Shown here: positions 30,206 to 40,537 of the stretch, piece after piece
Position numbering within the stretch: position 1 is the stretch's first letter
How the letters are laid out: every line of letters starts with the position of its first letter
Assembly: GCA_019828595.1 (NCBI GenBank)
Contig: JAHQRK010000003.1
Location: 744,001 to 808,000 of the forward strand
Length of the DNA stretch: 64,000 bases
Source: Aphanomyces cochlioides
Lineage: Eukaryota; Oomycota; Saprolegniomycetes; Saprolegniales; Verrucalvaceae
Direction: 5' to 3'
Notes under the pieces: model-generated
The model's database searches: none
Seen by the model: the letters and a program-made list of their open reading frames with translations, nothing else
What the model was told of the DNA's origin: nothing
Made by a program: the position numbers and the translations under genes

Positions 30206-30768
30206 GAATAACAACAAGTACAACAAGGGCCTGGTCTATCTCCGTGAGGAAATTGATGCATCGTCAGCTTCTGGAAAACTTAGGAAAAAAGAAAAACAAA
30301 AATTTATTGTCGTTTGGGTCGAAAACTGGAGTTTTGAGATGTTTCGAAAATGTTTTCAATTAACTGACGCATACACTATTTAAGGTTTACGCAAGCATTT
30401 TCTCGATCATGAACGTTAAATAGTGTAATTTCAAACGTTTTAAATGTTTGAAAAACGTGTTCGAAGCATTCAATTTCATTTCATTTGAAGTTTGTATTGC
30501 GTGATTTTTGCGTCAAAATGGCTGCGTCGATATTTTCTTTGCAAGATTCCAGTTTTTTTCTAGAGACACAATATATGGATAATTTTTATTGTGCCTTGCA
30601 GAAGGTTTGGCCTGTGAATAACAACTGTAAAACACGGATTCGACTGATGCTATTCGAAACGAAACAGCCATAAATCACCGGGTGATGTCCAAGTGACATA
30701 AATTGTTGTTTCCATCGAACTACAGTATATATCGCTCTTTCATGCCTAAAAGCAATGCTATATCGCTG

Positions 30769-30854
30769 ACATCAATGGCGTACACATATCGGAGTACAAT
30801 GGGTCCTTGTCACATCAATGGCGTACACATATCGGAGTACAATGGGTCCTTGCT
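30769..30854. repeat. Two-copy 43-bp tandem duplication
   Basis: The unit beginning acatcaatggcgtacacata and ending gggtccttg occurs twice head to tail with no internal mismatch seen. No function is suggested. Confidence 0.85.
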
Positions 30855-31475
30855 GTAAGTCATGGTGTAGGGGCACAAATAGATTTATGTAATAGGTGTG
30901 CTTTAAAACTGCAATTATGAGGTTGATTGGATAAATCGAGGCTTAAGTCCTTGATGTACAGCATTGGGGCATAAGGTGTTTTGTGCTGTTATTCACACTG
31001 TATCGTTATTTAATAACCTGTAACAAGGAGGTTAATCACTCGATTTAGCCATGGAATAGCCAAAATATCTACAAGGCACAATAAATTATCCAATGGTAAT
31101 TATTATCAAAAAAATTCCTTTGTTAATCTGGGAGAAATAACTGTAAAAATTCGTCTAACGTTAGTAAGAAATTGAGTCAAATGAATACCATCAGAACAAT
31201 TTCAAGCGCACTACTAATATCAATTTCAATTTAAGTCTTTGGTTTGATCCAAATAGTTCGAAACAAAATTTTTCCGAGAATTATTGCATATTTGATTTGG
31301 ATATGCAGCGTAGTGTTGTTGGCGAAAATAGATGAATTACAAACGAACATCAATGAAAATGGACAAGTTTCAAATTTGGTCACGTTAGCTGACAAATTCC
31401 AATTAGTTCTGTTGACTTTGAATAAATTTGTGCTGCTCATTTATATATTATATGCGCTGAGGAGAAGAAAATGAA

Positions 31476-31715
31476 CATCACAATGACTATTTCAAATGAG
31501 TCATACTAACTTGTCAAAATATCGCAATATTTTTATAAAAGAATACTATAAAAATCACACTTCTCACTCACACAACATAAGCTACAAAGAAATTTCGAAT
31601 TAAAATTATTCGTATTTTTATATATACAAAGATCAAGTCTAATGGGGACAGACAACACCCGGACAAACCCCATCCAAAATCTTCGCCCTAACGCAGTGGA
31701 GACTGCGAATATGCG
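31476..31715 (+). repeat. Dispersed repeat copy A
   Basis: It contains tctcactcacacaacataa, tttttatatatacaaagatc, aagtctaatggggacagaca, ccatccaaaatcttcgccct and the hairpin CGCAGTGGAGACTGCG. The whole block is similar to the reverse complement of 37960-38215. Its 3' part is also repeated inverted just beyond the Copia element (37195-37290), so Copia 1 seems to have inserted in the middle of a foldback element. Confidence 0.65.
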
Positions 31716-31746
31716 TCAACAATTCGCCGCTTGGCAGACAGTGATG

Positions 31747-31994
31747 TCTTGAGGTGAAATGGAAAGTGAGATTATCAAGTTAGACTAAAATGTAAGACTA
31801 CACTAGAGTATATGCATAACTAAGTGAAAATGAAAGCTTGTTCTTGAAGTAGACAGTGTAGTCGTGCCGGCAATGCGCGTGGCCGTCGCCAATGAGACGA
31901 TGGAGAACGCTAGATTAAGTGACGTGTGTGTGCACCAAACATTTGATTGGGGGGATCAAATATTTGGCGCACACTGGCGACACGTTCCTCAACA
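31747..31994 (-). repeat. Copia 1, 3' LTR (element on minus strand)
   Basis: A 248-bp LTR that in element orientation starts TGTTGAGGAACGTG and ends CACCTCAAGA. It matches the 5' LTR at 36939-37186 with two differences seen (atgtaagac/atgttagac and caatgcgcg/caatgcacg). The flanks tgatg (left) and tgata (right of the other LTR) are a 5-bp target duplication with one change. Confidence 0.92.
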
Positions 31995-32001
31995 CTCCCC
32001 T

Positions 32002-35000
32002 CTAATCGAGACGTTCTTCATTGTTGCTTGGGGGAATGGAGGTCACAAGTTTCGGCATGTGCTCTTCAAACTTGGGTTTGGGTAGAGCCTTCGTGAGAAT
32101 GTCAGCGAGCATTGAGTTGGTTTGGCAGTAGTTGATCTTGATGATGCGCTGCTTGACTAGATCACGGATGAAGTGATGGTGGACATCGATATGCTTAATC
32201 CATTGTTGAAGAGTTGGATTCTCAGCCATCTTGATAGTGCTTTGATTGTCTTCGTAAACGTTGATGGGTAACTTGATAACCAATTGGAGTTCTTCGAGTA
32301 GAGACTTGAGCCAGAGTGCTTCTTGGAGACCATAAGACATTGAAATGTACTCGGCTTCACAAGTCGAAAGAGCAACGATATTCTGTAGCTTTGATTTCCA
32401 CGAAATCAAGCATCCGTTGAGAAAGAGAAGGAAAATAGAAGTCGATCGTCGAGTAGAGACGTCGTTCGCATAGTCGGCATCAACATAGAGATCGATCGTA
32501 AAATCTTCTTTGTCAGACTTGGAGTAAAGTAGACCATACTCTTGTGTTCCTTTGAGGTAGCTAATACGCGTTTTGCTATCTGTTGATGTTCTTCAGCAGG
32601 TTCATTGAGGTGTCTTGACAGCAAAGTTACTGTATACGCTATGTCGGGACGAGTTGTCGTAGTCAGGTACAGAAGTTCGCCCACCACTTGGGGGAAAGGC
32701 AACGGTGATGAAGCCGTAGAAGAACTTGTAGCTCAACTTGCTTGAGGAGTCGAGATTGGATTGCAGTCTGTAAACCCGTGTGTAGCTAGTAAATCCAAAA
32801 TGTACTTGCGCTGGTGGAGAAAAATTGATCCATCTTGTAGTCGTTCGACTTCTATACCAAGGCAAAAAGTCAAGTTGCCAAGGTCTTTCATGTGAAATCG
32901 AGAACTTAAGTTGCGTTTGGTGGTCTCAAGCACAGCAGTGCTTGTAGAGAGTAGAATGAAGTCATCAACGTAGACGCCCACCAAAACTAAACCTTGTCTT
33001 GTACGTTGAAAATAGATGCAGGGGTCAGTCTTCAGCTGAACAAAGCCTTTTGACTTAAAATAGGAATCGAGAGCAGAATTCCATTCTCGCGAGGATTGCT
33101 TCACACCATAAATACTCTTGTTTAGACGGCAAACAAGATGGTCTTGTCCAGGTTGGACATGTCCAGGCGGCTGACGCATGTAGAGCGTTTCTTGTAAAGT
33201 TCCATTGAGGAAGGCAGTTTGTACGTCCATGTGACATATTTGCATCGATTGCAAAGCAGCAAGAGCAAGTAGAAAGCGAATACTTGACGTACGAATCACA
33301 GGAGCAAAAATGTCCGTATAGTCGATACCAGCAACTTGAGTAAAACCTTGAGCAACAAGGCGTGCTTTGTATCGCAAGAGAGAACCATCGGCAGAATATT
33401 TCTTGGTAAATAACCACCGACAACCAATGGGTTTGCGACCAGGGGGTAGATCGCAAAGAGTCCAGGTTTCATGTTCCATGAGAGAGTCGTATTCAGCATC
33501 AGTGGCCTTGATCCATTCTTCTCGTTCTGATGAAGAATGTGCTTGTTGAATAGTTGTAGGGAGGCCAGTAGAGTGAACAGCAAATGCAACAAGAATGCGT
33601 TGACGTTTAGAAACGATTATGTCGTCTTCTGTTTCAAAGTCTTCGTCAATAGTTTCTTCACGAATTCTACGACGCAGGAAAGGTGCATCATAGATAGTGG
33701 ATACGTCCATATCCTCAGAGTCGTCGAGAGCAACCGGGATCGAAGTTGAAGTTTCTTCAATCATCGTGTTGACATCCTCTTGAGCATTGGACACAGGGTC
33801 GTCAATGACATCTTCATGTTGTTCAGATGTCGGGACAGAAGAGCTTTGTGGAGGTGAACTCGCAGCAGGTTGGAAAACTGGAGTTGTATCCATGAATCGC
33901 ATTGGAGGTCGACGAATACGAGTCGAGCGTCGTGGAGGTGGAGGACTTTCATCTCTTGGAGACTTGCGCGGGCAAGAGAAGCGGAGAAGGAGAATTCGCA
34001 TGGTAGGAATTCGCTTCATTAAATTTAACGTTCTGACTGACGAAGAATTTCTGACAGTACAAACGGTATCCCTTGACATTAGGCTCATTCCCAACGTACA
34101 TTGTACGAATAGTTCTGGATGCAAACTTGGAGCGAGCACTTTCATCAATAAGAGCATAGGCTTCACATCCAAAAATGCGCAGTTGGGATAGGTCTGGTTT
34201 GGATTTCCAGAGGCGTTCAAAGGGTGTTGTACCGGGTGTGGATGAAGAGTACGAGCGATTTCGAAGGTACATAGCATGCGCTACAGCTTCAGCCCAAAAT
34301 TGCAAGGGTACATGCGAATAATGCATCATGGCACGAGCACATTCGACCAGTGTACAATTCATTCATTCGCTGACTCCATTTTGTTGCGGAGTGTGGGGCA
34401 CTGTCTTCTCATGGCGAATGCCGTTCTCAATGAGAAAAGTAGAGAAGGCATGTGAAATGTATTCTCCGCCATTGTCAGAACGAAGGCAACGCACTTGTCG
34501 ATCGAATTGCGTGCGACAGAAAGCTGTAAAGGCTTGAAAACGTTGTAGAGCTTCCCACTTGTGCTTCAGAAAATACACGAAGCCATATCGCGAATAGTCA
34601 TCGGTGAACGTGATAAAGTATCGCGCTCGATTGCTGATGGAGGGATGACGCATCGGTCCACAAATGTCCGAGTGAACAAGATCAAACGGCGCGGAAGACG
34701 AGGTTAATGACCGCTGTGGAAAGGGCAGTCGCGATTGTTTTCCAGCGAGGCAACTTTCACAAAATTGATGTTTGCAGTCATCAATATTAATCCCTTTAGT
34801 GTATTGACGAGTCTTATTCATATGCTTGACACTGATATGACCAAGTCGAGCATGCCAGACATCGACAGATGGAGTCGTAGCCAAAGAGAGGTTTGAAAAA
34901 TCCCGGGAAGGCTCATCGGGGACAATTGGAAGAGGATTGGCGATATCCAACGTATAAAGCAGGTTGTGCTTGAAGCCTTGCGCGTATACTTCATCATTAC

Positions 35001-36263
35001 GCGTGATAAAGCAGGCATTGCGGATGAACTTGATGCTGAATCCTCGTTCCGTGACTCTTGGCAGGGAGAACAAGTTGAACTGGATGGTAGGGATGTACCA
35101 AACGTCATCAAGGGTGACTGAGACGATGCCAGCGGTTGTGTTCATTTCAAGAACAACAGTTCCGCATCCTTCAATTGACATGTCTTCTCCGTTAGCAGCT
35201 CGAACAGCCCCGTCGTGGGGTCTTAGGTTCTTAAACCAAGCAGCGTTGTTGCAGTAGTGATCGCAAGCACCAGAGTCCAGGATCCAGTCTGACGAGATAG
35301 GGACAGATGGAGTGGAAGTCTGCAATGTGAAGCTCGACGTGTACACCATCATACTAGCATGGTTAGTGTTGGAAGGTCGCGAGTTGTTTCGACGAGGCGT
35401 ATTCTGTCGTTGTTGACCAGAAGTACGGTCAGGCGTCGATGGAGCTTCAACAGGTGCTTCAGAAGGTCCCGTCAAGTAGCGGACACGGCGTTGAGAAGAG
35501 CCGGTGTTTTGACCCGATTGTTGTTGTTGCTGCTGGCGTTGATCTGCGAGTTTGCGACGGCAGACATCCTCAGTGTGATTCCGGATGTTGCAGTATGACA
35601 GCAGACGACAGGATTGCGGGGTTGGGCTTGATTGCGGCGGGGCCGACGTGGAGTCATGGCAAAGGCAGCATTGAATGGTTCAGCAGGAGCTGACGTGTCA
35701 TACGGTATGTGTGTGTCTTGCTGAAGAAGTGCAGTGAAGATCTTCGGCAGAGTTGCTTCATCAACGTCGTCCCCATTCTGAAGTCGATGAAACTGGAAGT
35801 GGACAAAGCTGTCAAAGCGGTGGTCCAGACTTCGCAAAAATTGGTGAACAGCAAAGCCATGGTCAATCTTGACATTGACATCAAGAGCATCTTCAAGTGT
35901 CATCTTGAAGCGGTCGCAGTACACGCGTGCAGATTCAGTGGGTTCCATTCGAGTCTTCAATAGTAACTCGAATAGATGGCCTTGTCCCAGAAATGACTTG
36001 TTGCCATATCGGTCGCGAAGTATGTTAATCATGGAAGAAGCAAGTTGACACTTCTTAACCATTCGCACGTGTTGGTCATCGAGTGCGGCGAGTATAAGAG
36101 CTTTCGTCAGACGGTTCTTGTTTGTGTATTCGGGATCAGTATCGGGCATAGTGCCTTCAACGACAGCGTCGACTTCTTTGTATTCGAGGAAGGAAAGGAG
36201 TCGGGTGTACCACTCACTGAACGACTTTCCTTTGAACACGCGGACAAAATTTTTAAATTCCAT
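32002..36263 (-). pseudogene. Copia 1 gag-pol polyprotein (frameshifts, one TGA)
   Basis: Gag begins MEFKNFVRVFKGKSFSEWYT at 36263. The frame breaks at the CCHC zinc knuckle near 35580. The following segment has the protease DSGA (SDWILDSGACDHYC), the pre-integrase WHARLGHISVKHM and integrase motifs (LVHSDICGPM and CLRSDNGGEY). A TGA at 34363-34365 replaces an expected CGA after GVSE. Another shift near 34000 leads to the RT (AIDTEY-like ATDAEYDSLMEHETW, HMDVQTAFLNG, VGVYVDDFILLS). A last pair of shifts near 32730 and 32560 separates the RNase H (VALSTCEAEYISMS, LADILTKALPKPKF). Five or so lesions make it non-functional. Confidence 0.9.
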
Positions 36264-36309
36264 GGTTCAAGTTCAATGAATGTGATTGGATGAAACTAAT
36301 TAATTAAAA

Positions 36310-36699
36310 TTAGTTGTAACCGCGAGACTTGATAACTTGGAGAAGCTTGCGGTGAAACAATTCGTGGAGTTTGTTCTCAAACTTTTGCTCGGCACAGTTC
36401 GCTGCTGACTCGAGAGTGTGCTTGATAGTTATGAGAACTTCTTCGGTTTCTTCAACGATGTGTTGATATTCGGGATCCGAAAATTCGTTAGCAATTCGGC
36501 CACCGAGGCAGTTGGCAATTCGTTGAGAACGCTTGATAGAGTCGATGAGGTCGCGGAGGACTTTATCGGTCGTCGAGTCGGGGTTAATGCGACGAAAGGG
36601 CGTTTTCAGAGGTGTGTCCTTCTTGGCCTTGACTTGGCGCTGCTTGCGGAGCTTGTTCGAAACGGTCTTCGGAACAAGTTCTTCGAGGGCTGTCTTCAT
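36310..36699 (-). CDS. Extra ORF upstream of Copia 1 gag
   Basis: An intact 129-codon frame lies between the 5' LTR and gag, on the element's coding strand, 46 bp upstream of gag. It starts MKTALEELVPKTVSNKLRKQ, is strongly basic in its first 45 residues (RKQRQVKAKKDTPLKTPFRR) and then helical and charged (VEETEEVLITIKHTLESAAN). I recognise no domain. Standard Copia elements have no gene here; Copia 2 in this window has none. It may be an extra element protein with nucleic-acid-binding character or a captured host piece. It is intact although gag-pol is broken. Confidence 0.55.
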   Translation of the reverse strand: MKTALEELVPKTVSNKLRKQRQVKAKKDTPLKTPFRRINPDSTTDKVLRDLIDSIKRSQRIANCLGGRIANEFSDPEYQHIVEETEEVLITIKHTLESAANCAEQKFENKLHELFHRKLLQVIKSRGYN

Positions 36700-36938
36700 A
36701 AATTGGCAAACTCTACTAGGAGTTTAGTGCCAGCCAATCAGAAACTTACAGTTCTTCCCGCAATGGTACTGACCCGATATCTCACAAAAGGGGAAACAGG
36801 CGAAACTGTAATGTAGCTTCTGATTGGTTTCTTGAACGGTCAGGCGGTCGGCGGCGAGGCGACTGAGGCGACTGAGGCGGCTTGGAAGCGGTGCAGAGGC
36901 GGCGAGGCGGCTAGTCCTGAGTTGTTGGGCTCATAACC

Positions 36939-37186
36939 TCTTGAGGTGAAATGGAAAGTGAGATTATCAAGTTAGACTAAAATGTTAGACTACACTAGAG
37001 TATATGCATAACTAAGTGAAAATGAAAGCTTGTTCTTGAAGTAGACAGTGTAGTCGTGCCGGCAATGCACGTGGCCGTCGCCAATGAGACGATGGAGAAC
37101 GCTAGATTAAGTGACGTGTGTGTGCACCAAACATTTGATTGGGGGGATCAAATATTTGGCGCACACTGGCGACACGTTCCTCAACA
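36939..37186 (-). repeat. Copia 1, 5' LTR
   Basis: 248 bp, matching 31747-31994 with two differences. The primer-binding site lies immediately inside it (plus-strand 36938 downward). Confidence 0.92.
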
Positions 37187-37194
37187 TGATATTC

Positions 37195-37290
37195 GCTTAT
37201 ACGGTCCACGGAGATGTAGAGGTGTTCGCAGTCTCCACTGCGTTGGGGTGAAGATTTTGGATGGGCTTTGAAGTTTTGTCTCTTGTAATC
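37195..37290 (-). repeat. Dispersed repeat copy D (inverted)
   Basis: The reverse complement reads ccatccaaaatcttcacccc followed by CGCAGTGGAGACTGCG, like copy A on the other side of Copia 1. Further right, 37510-37575, a separate inverted pair (cccctttact ... agtaaaggg) forms a stem around an AT-rich loop. No gene lies between 37187 and 38358. Confidence 0.6.
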
Positions 37291-37959
37291 TTGTCGTCAT
37301 GGCTTATCTCAGGACAAAATAGATAAAAATGATAATTGAAATTTTTATTTCATTCTTTATTGCAAATACTTTATTCAAGTGTAATTATTCATCTTATTAA
37401 AATCAGCAAAAATACAATTATAAAAATGTCACAATAATTTGAATTATCCAAATAGATAATTTGAAATAGTCGTATAATTTGAGAAACACAAATTATTTTA
37501 AATCGTTTGTCTGTCCCCTTTACTAAAGTAAAGCGTTTAGATTATTTTATCGAGTAAAGTAAAGGGACAAGACTATTTTCTTTCCTCCAAAAACAGGAAT
37601 CGAAATAGAAATTCTCTGAAAAATGTGAAAAGTATTGTTTTGATGATGATATCTCCTAAACACCAAACCATTTTCTTTATCCAAAATCAATTTTTTGGCA
37701 CATCATATCTCTCTTGATGTCCCAGAGGCAAAATGAAAATGATAGATTTTGGTGACAGGTATGATTGGGAACTCATTTCAATAAAATATGGAGGAATTCT
37801 CTCGTACGAACTTTGATTGGCTGAATTTCAGTTTAAAGATTCCAGTGTCAAGAAGCAATTGAAAATTATCAATAAATTTTATATCCATATTTATAAAGGA
37901 TAATTGAATGTCATTTTTGTTATCCAGATGTCTCAAATATTGATATGCCATAATTTATA

Positions 37960-38215
37960 AATTTACTGAAAATGCAGATTTTGGGTGGAGTTTGTCTGGA
38001 AGTTGTCCGTCCTAGACTTGATCTAAGTATGAATAAAAATACGATATACTTGTATTCAAAGATTCTTTGTAGTGTAATATACTATAAACTCTCACTCACA
38101 CAACATATTATGTTGTGTGTGAGCGAAATTTTTATTCATATTATTTTGAAGAGATATTGCAATGTTTTGACTAATTAATACTATGACGAATGTGAAATAG
38201 TCAATTGTGAGAGGT
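37960..38215 (-). repeat. Dispersed repeat copy B (inverted)
   Basis: Its reverse complement follows copy A over ~240 bp (gactatttc, caatat, tcactcacacaacataa-like, tcaagtctag, gacaac-ccagacaaactccac). It includes a perfect hairpin at 38096-38118: CACACAACATA, a central T, TATGTTGTGTG. Confidence 0.6.
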
Positions 38216-38358
38216 ATTTTATTGCTCTCAAATGTATCTAATATCTAAATGAGTAGGACAATTTCTATTCAAAGATAATACGACTAATTTTGACATCATC
38301 ATAAAATCACATATATATTGAACAGTCTATTCGAAAATTTCTCCATTTGCACCATATG

Positions 38359-39687
38359 CAGTGGATCACATAAGTGTCCGTGCAGATGGAAAATATGGGT
38401 ATTTTCTGAACTTAAAAACAAGATAAAAGCCGAATCGTTCAAACGAAAGTAGTGATGCCTCGATGAAGTAAAGAGGGGCATTTTGAAGACATTTATGACG
38501 GATGGCGCGCTCGCGTCATTTAGTAATTTTAATCCAAATTATAGAACCACTGTCGAGAGTGTCCGTGCAAACAATGAAAAATGCATTTTATTACATTTAG
38601 CTGAAAGATAATACTTTGTATGTCCACCACGATTGGCAATGACCATATCGAGTCTCTTGGGCAATTGGATTTAGATCGGGACTTTGCGGGGGATAAGGCA
38701 ACGTTTCGATGGCATTTTCATCGAAAAACGAGTCAACAATACGAGCTTTATAAATAGGGGCATTATCTTGTTGAAAGATAAAGCACAGACCATGACATGG
38801 CCTCCAAACCATGCCACTTTTGAAGGTTAGGACAAGGCACTGGCCGAGGTATTCCTCGCCTGGTTTCCGCCAGAAATAGATCTACCGCTCGAACCATGAA
38901 GGTTAAAGGGACTTTCATCAGTGAAAACCACCTTTTCCCAGTAGGACGCAGGGAGGAGGTGGTATTCCCAGGGAATATCGAGCCTCTTTTCTTGTTGGCT
39001 TTCGAGAGGTAGGGTTTCTTGATGGCATCCCGACCGTTTATCCCAGTCTCGCGGATTCTTCGGCGAACGGTCTCTGGGGAGACTTGAGTGTCGTAGTAGA
39101 CATCAAGACCATCCGCGATGGTCTCGGCGCTTGCACGGTGGTCTTTTTTTGCTTCACGCACGATAAGACGATCGAGGGATTACGTGGTCAGTCGGGGACG
39201 GCCATGGCGTGCAACATTCGAGAACATTCCGAGAGTTTTAAACTTCTCCACGATGTATTGAACACTTGAACGAGGGATTACAACAATTTCGGCGATAAGA
39301 TTTGCCTTCAAGGAGATGGCGAATAATGAGTTGCTTCAAGTCGTCGGAATATTCGCGTCGAGGTGCCATTGAGAAAGATAAAGATGGTGCAAAAGGTTTC
39401 AAGTCATGATTAGAATAGGGTTAATCGAGAAATGAGTGGTTCAAGAGGTCGTTGGTTGATTTGTCTGTCAAACGCATCTTGCACGGACACTTTTGACAGT
39501 GGTACTTATTTACTTTCAGAAATTTTGCTTTCCTCATTCTAAGATGTTATTCGCCAATTGAATTGTTTAATTCGTCTATTTTTTCTCTCTGACAGTGTAA
39601 TTAGCTTGATTGACCGAGTAATATTTTGTGAAATATTCCAAAAAATTGATTTTTTTTCGTCTGTACGGACACTTATGTGACCCACTG
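38359..39687 (-). mobile_element. Tc1-like transposon 2 with IR/DR ends
   Basis: The left end cagtggatcacataagtgtc and the right end gacacttatgtgacccactg are inverted with one mismatch; TA follows the right end (39688-39689), while the left flank reads TG. Inner copies of the core lie at about 38552 (ccactgtcgagagtgtccgt) and, inverted, about 39480-39503 (cacggacacttttgacagtgg). The structure is that of the Tc1 element at 27966 but the sequences are unrelated. The gene inside is broken. Confidence 0.85.
38597..39161 (-). pseudogene. Broken Tc1 transposase 2
   Basis: The minus strand encodes AKKDHRASAETIADGLDVYY and VSPETVRRRIRETGINGRDA (second HTH), KKPYLSKANKKR, then, after frame changes, FIFQQDNAPIYKARIVDSFF (second Asp, HxA replaced by IYK) and YPPQSPDLNPI (third-acid block). 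The segment between shows ETRRGIPRPV in a shifted frame. HTH sequence further upstream (about 39160-39360) is in other frames. Several indels make it a fossil. Confidence 0.82.
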
Positions 39688-39689
39688 TA

Positions 39690-40185
39690 CTTACTTACCA
39701 GGAGTCAAAATGTAAATCTCAAAAAATGTGTTTCGCAGTCAAGGCAAGACACAGAGTTGATTTGATACAATTTCCGAGCCAAACAAGGAGGATTCATTTG
39801 ACAATCTCTCAAATTGGCCAATGTAAATTTTGTGATTGGCTTATTATCACAAGTATATAAAATTTACAATGACGCTGACTGTATCAGTGTCATTTAACAC
39901 TGGTTGATTGAAAAATTCAAACAAAACATAATTCTTCTCTGACTTGAGCTCGCAAATGAAGAAGCTTGATGTCGATCATGATGTTAAAAAGACATCTAGA
40001 AATTTTAAGGAATTTTTGATCAATATTATGAAAAGTTTTGTAGAGATTTTGAATATTTTTATCCAGAATTGTTATTTTCGAAAGTCGCAACGGAGTTTGT
40101 ATTTGTAAATTTAGCATTTGCTGTTCATCATATCACACGGATACTCGCCGCAGTAAATTGTTCGTTTGATTTGTTGTGGATGTGA
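39690..40185. other. AT-rich stretch without gene
   Basis: No coding frame is supported; the 66-codon minus frame at 39917-40117 has no domain. One GATTGGC box at about 39833 is followed by tata-like sequence. Confidence 0.35.
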
Positions 40186-40537
40186 GGAGACTGCGCCTAA
40201 AACATAAGCGGTCTACAATTGGTGGTGGTGGGACAAGTTCCATTGATGCGGTGTATACAAAGTGCGCGAAACTCCACGAAAAGAAGCGCCGACTATGGCT
40301 TTATATTGTCCGGTCGAAATATACTGATCGGAGCGCGAAATATAATGGCAATTTCTCGAACGCTTTGGTCGTTCCGCGAAATATATTGACCACTTCGCGA
40401 AATATAATATGACCTGAGAAGATATCCACGAAATATATTGGGTATTTAGGGAATTATATTGGTCAAAAGGCGAAAAATGATTCAATTGCTTGAAATATAT
40501 CGAAAATTTTCTGAAATTAACCGCAAAAAGGTGTAGT
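40186..40537. repeat. 352-bp repeat R2, inverted copy of R1
   Basis: It starts ggagactgcgcc and ends ggtgtagt, the reverse complement of the two ends of R1. Between them the cores cgcgaaatatantgacc recur in the same spacing (for example 40337, 40375, 40398). Similarity is high in the 270 bp nearest 40537 and weaker in the inner 80 bp. R1 and R2 face each other across 12.3 kb. Confidence 0.85.

Larger units (their letters stand above)
29515..31475. other. AT-rich, gene-poor stretch
   Basis: No supported gene. Small frames such as 31244-31474 are AT-driven and have an equally long frame on the other strand. The stretch holds one copy of the dispersed hairpin repeat (30126-30205) and a 43-bp tandem duplication (30769-30854). 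Confidence 0.4.
31747..37186 (-). mobile_element. Ty1/Copia LTR retrotransposon 1, damaged
   Basis: A 5440-bp element bounded by two 248-bp LTRs. In element order it has the primer site ggttatgagcccaac directly after the 5' LTR, an extra 129-codon ORF, gag, protease, integrase, reverse transcriptase and RNase H, which is Copia order (integrase before RT). The pol region has several frame breaks, so the element is not autonomous. Confidence 0.92.

Noticed and set aside
31231..31474. Overlapping 69- and 76-codon frames on both strands with hydrophobic stretches
   Set aside because: AT-rich DNA gives hydrophobic codons on both strands; there is no start context or homology.
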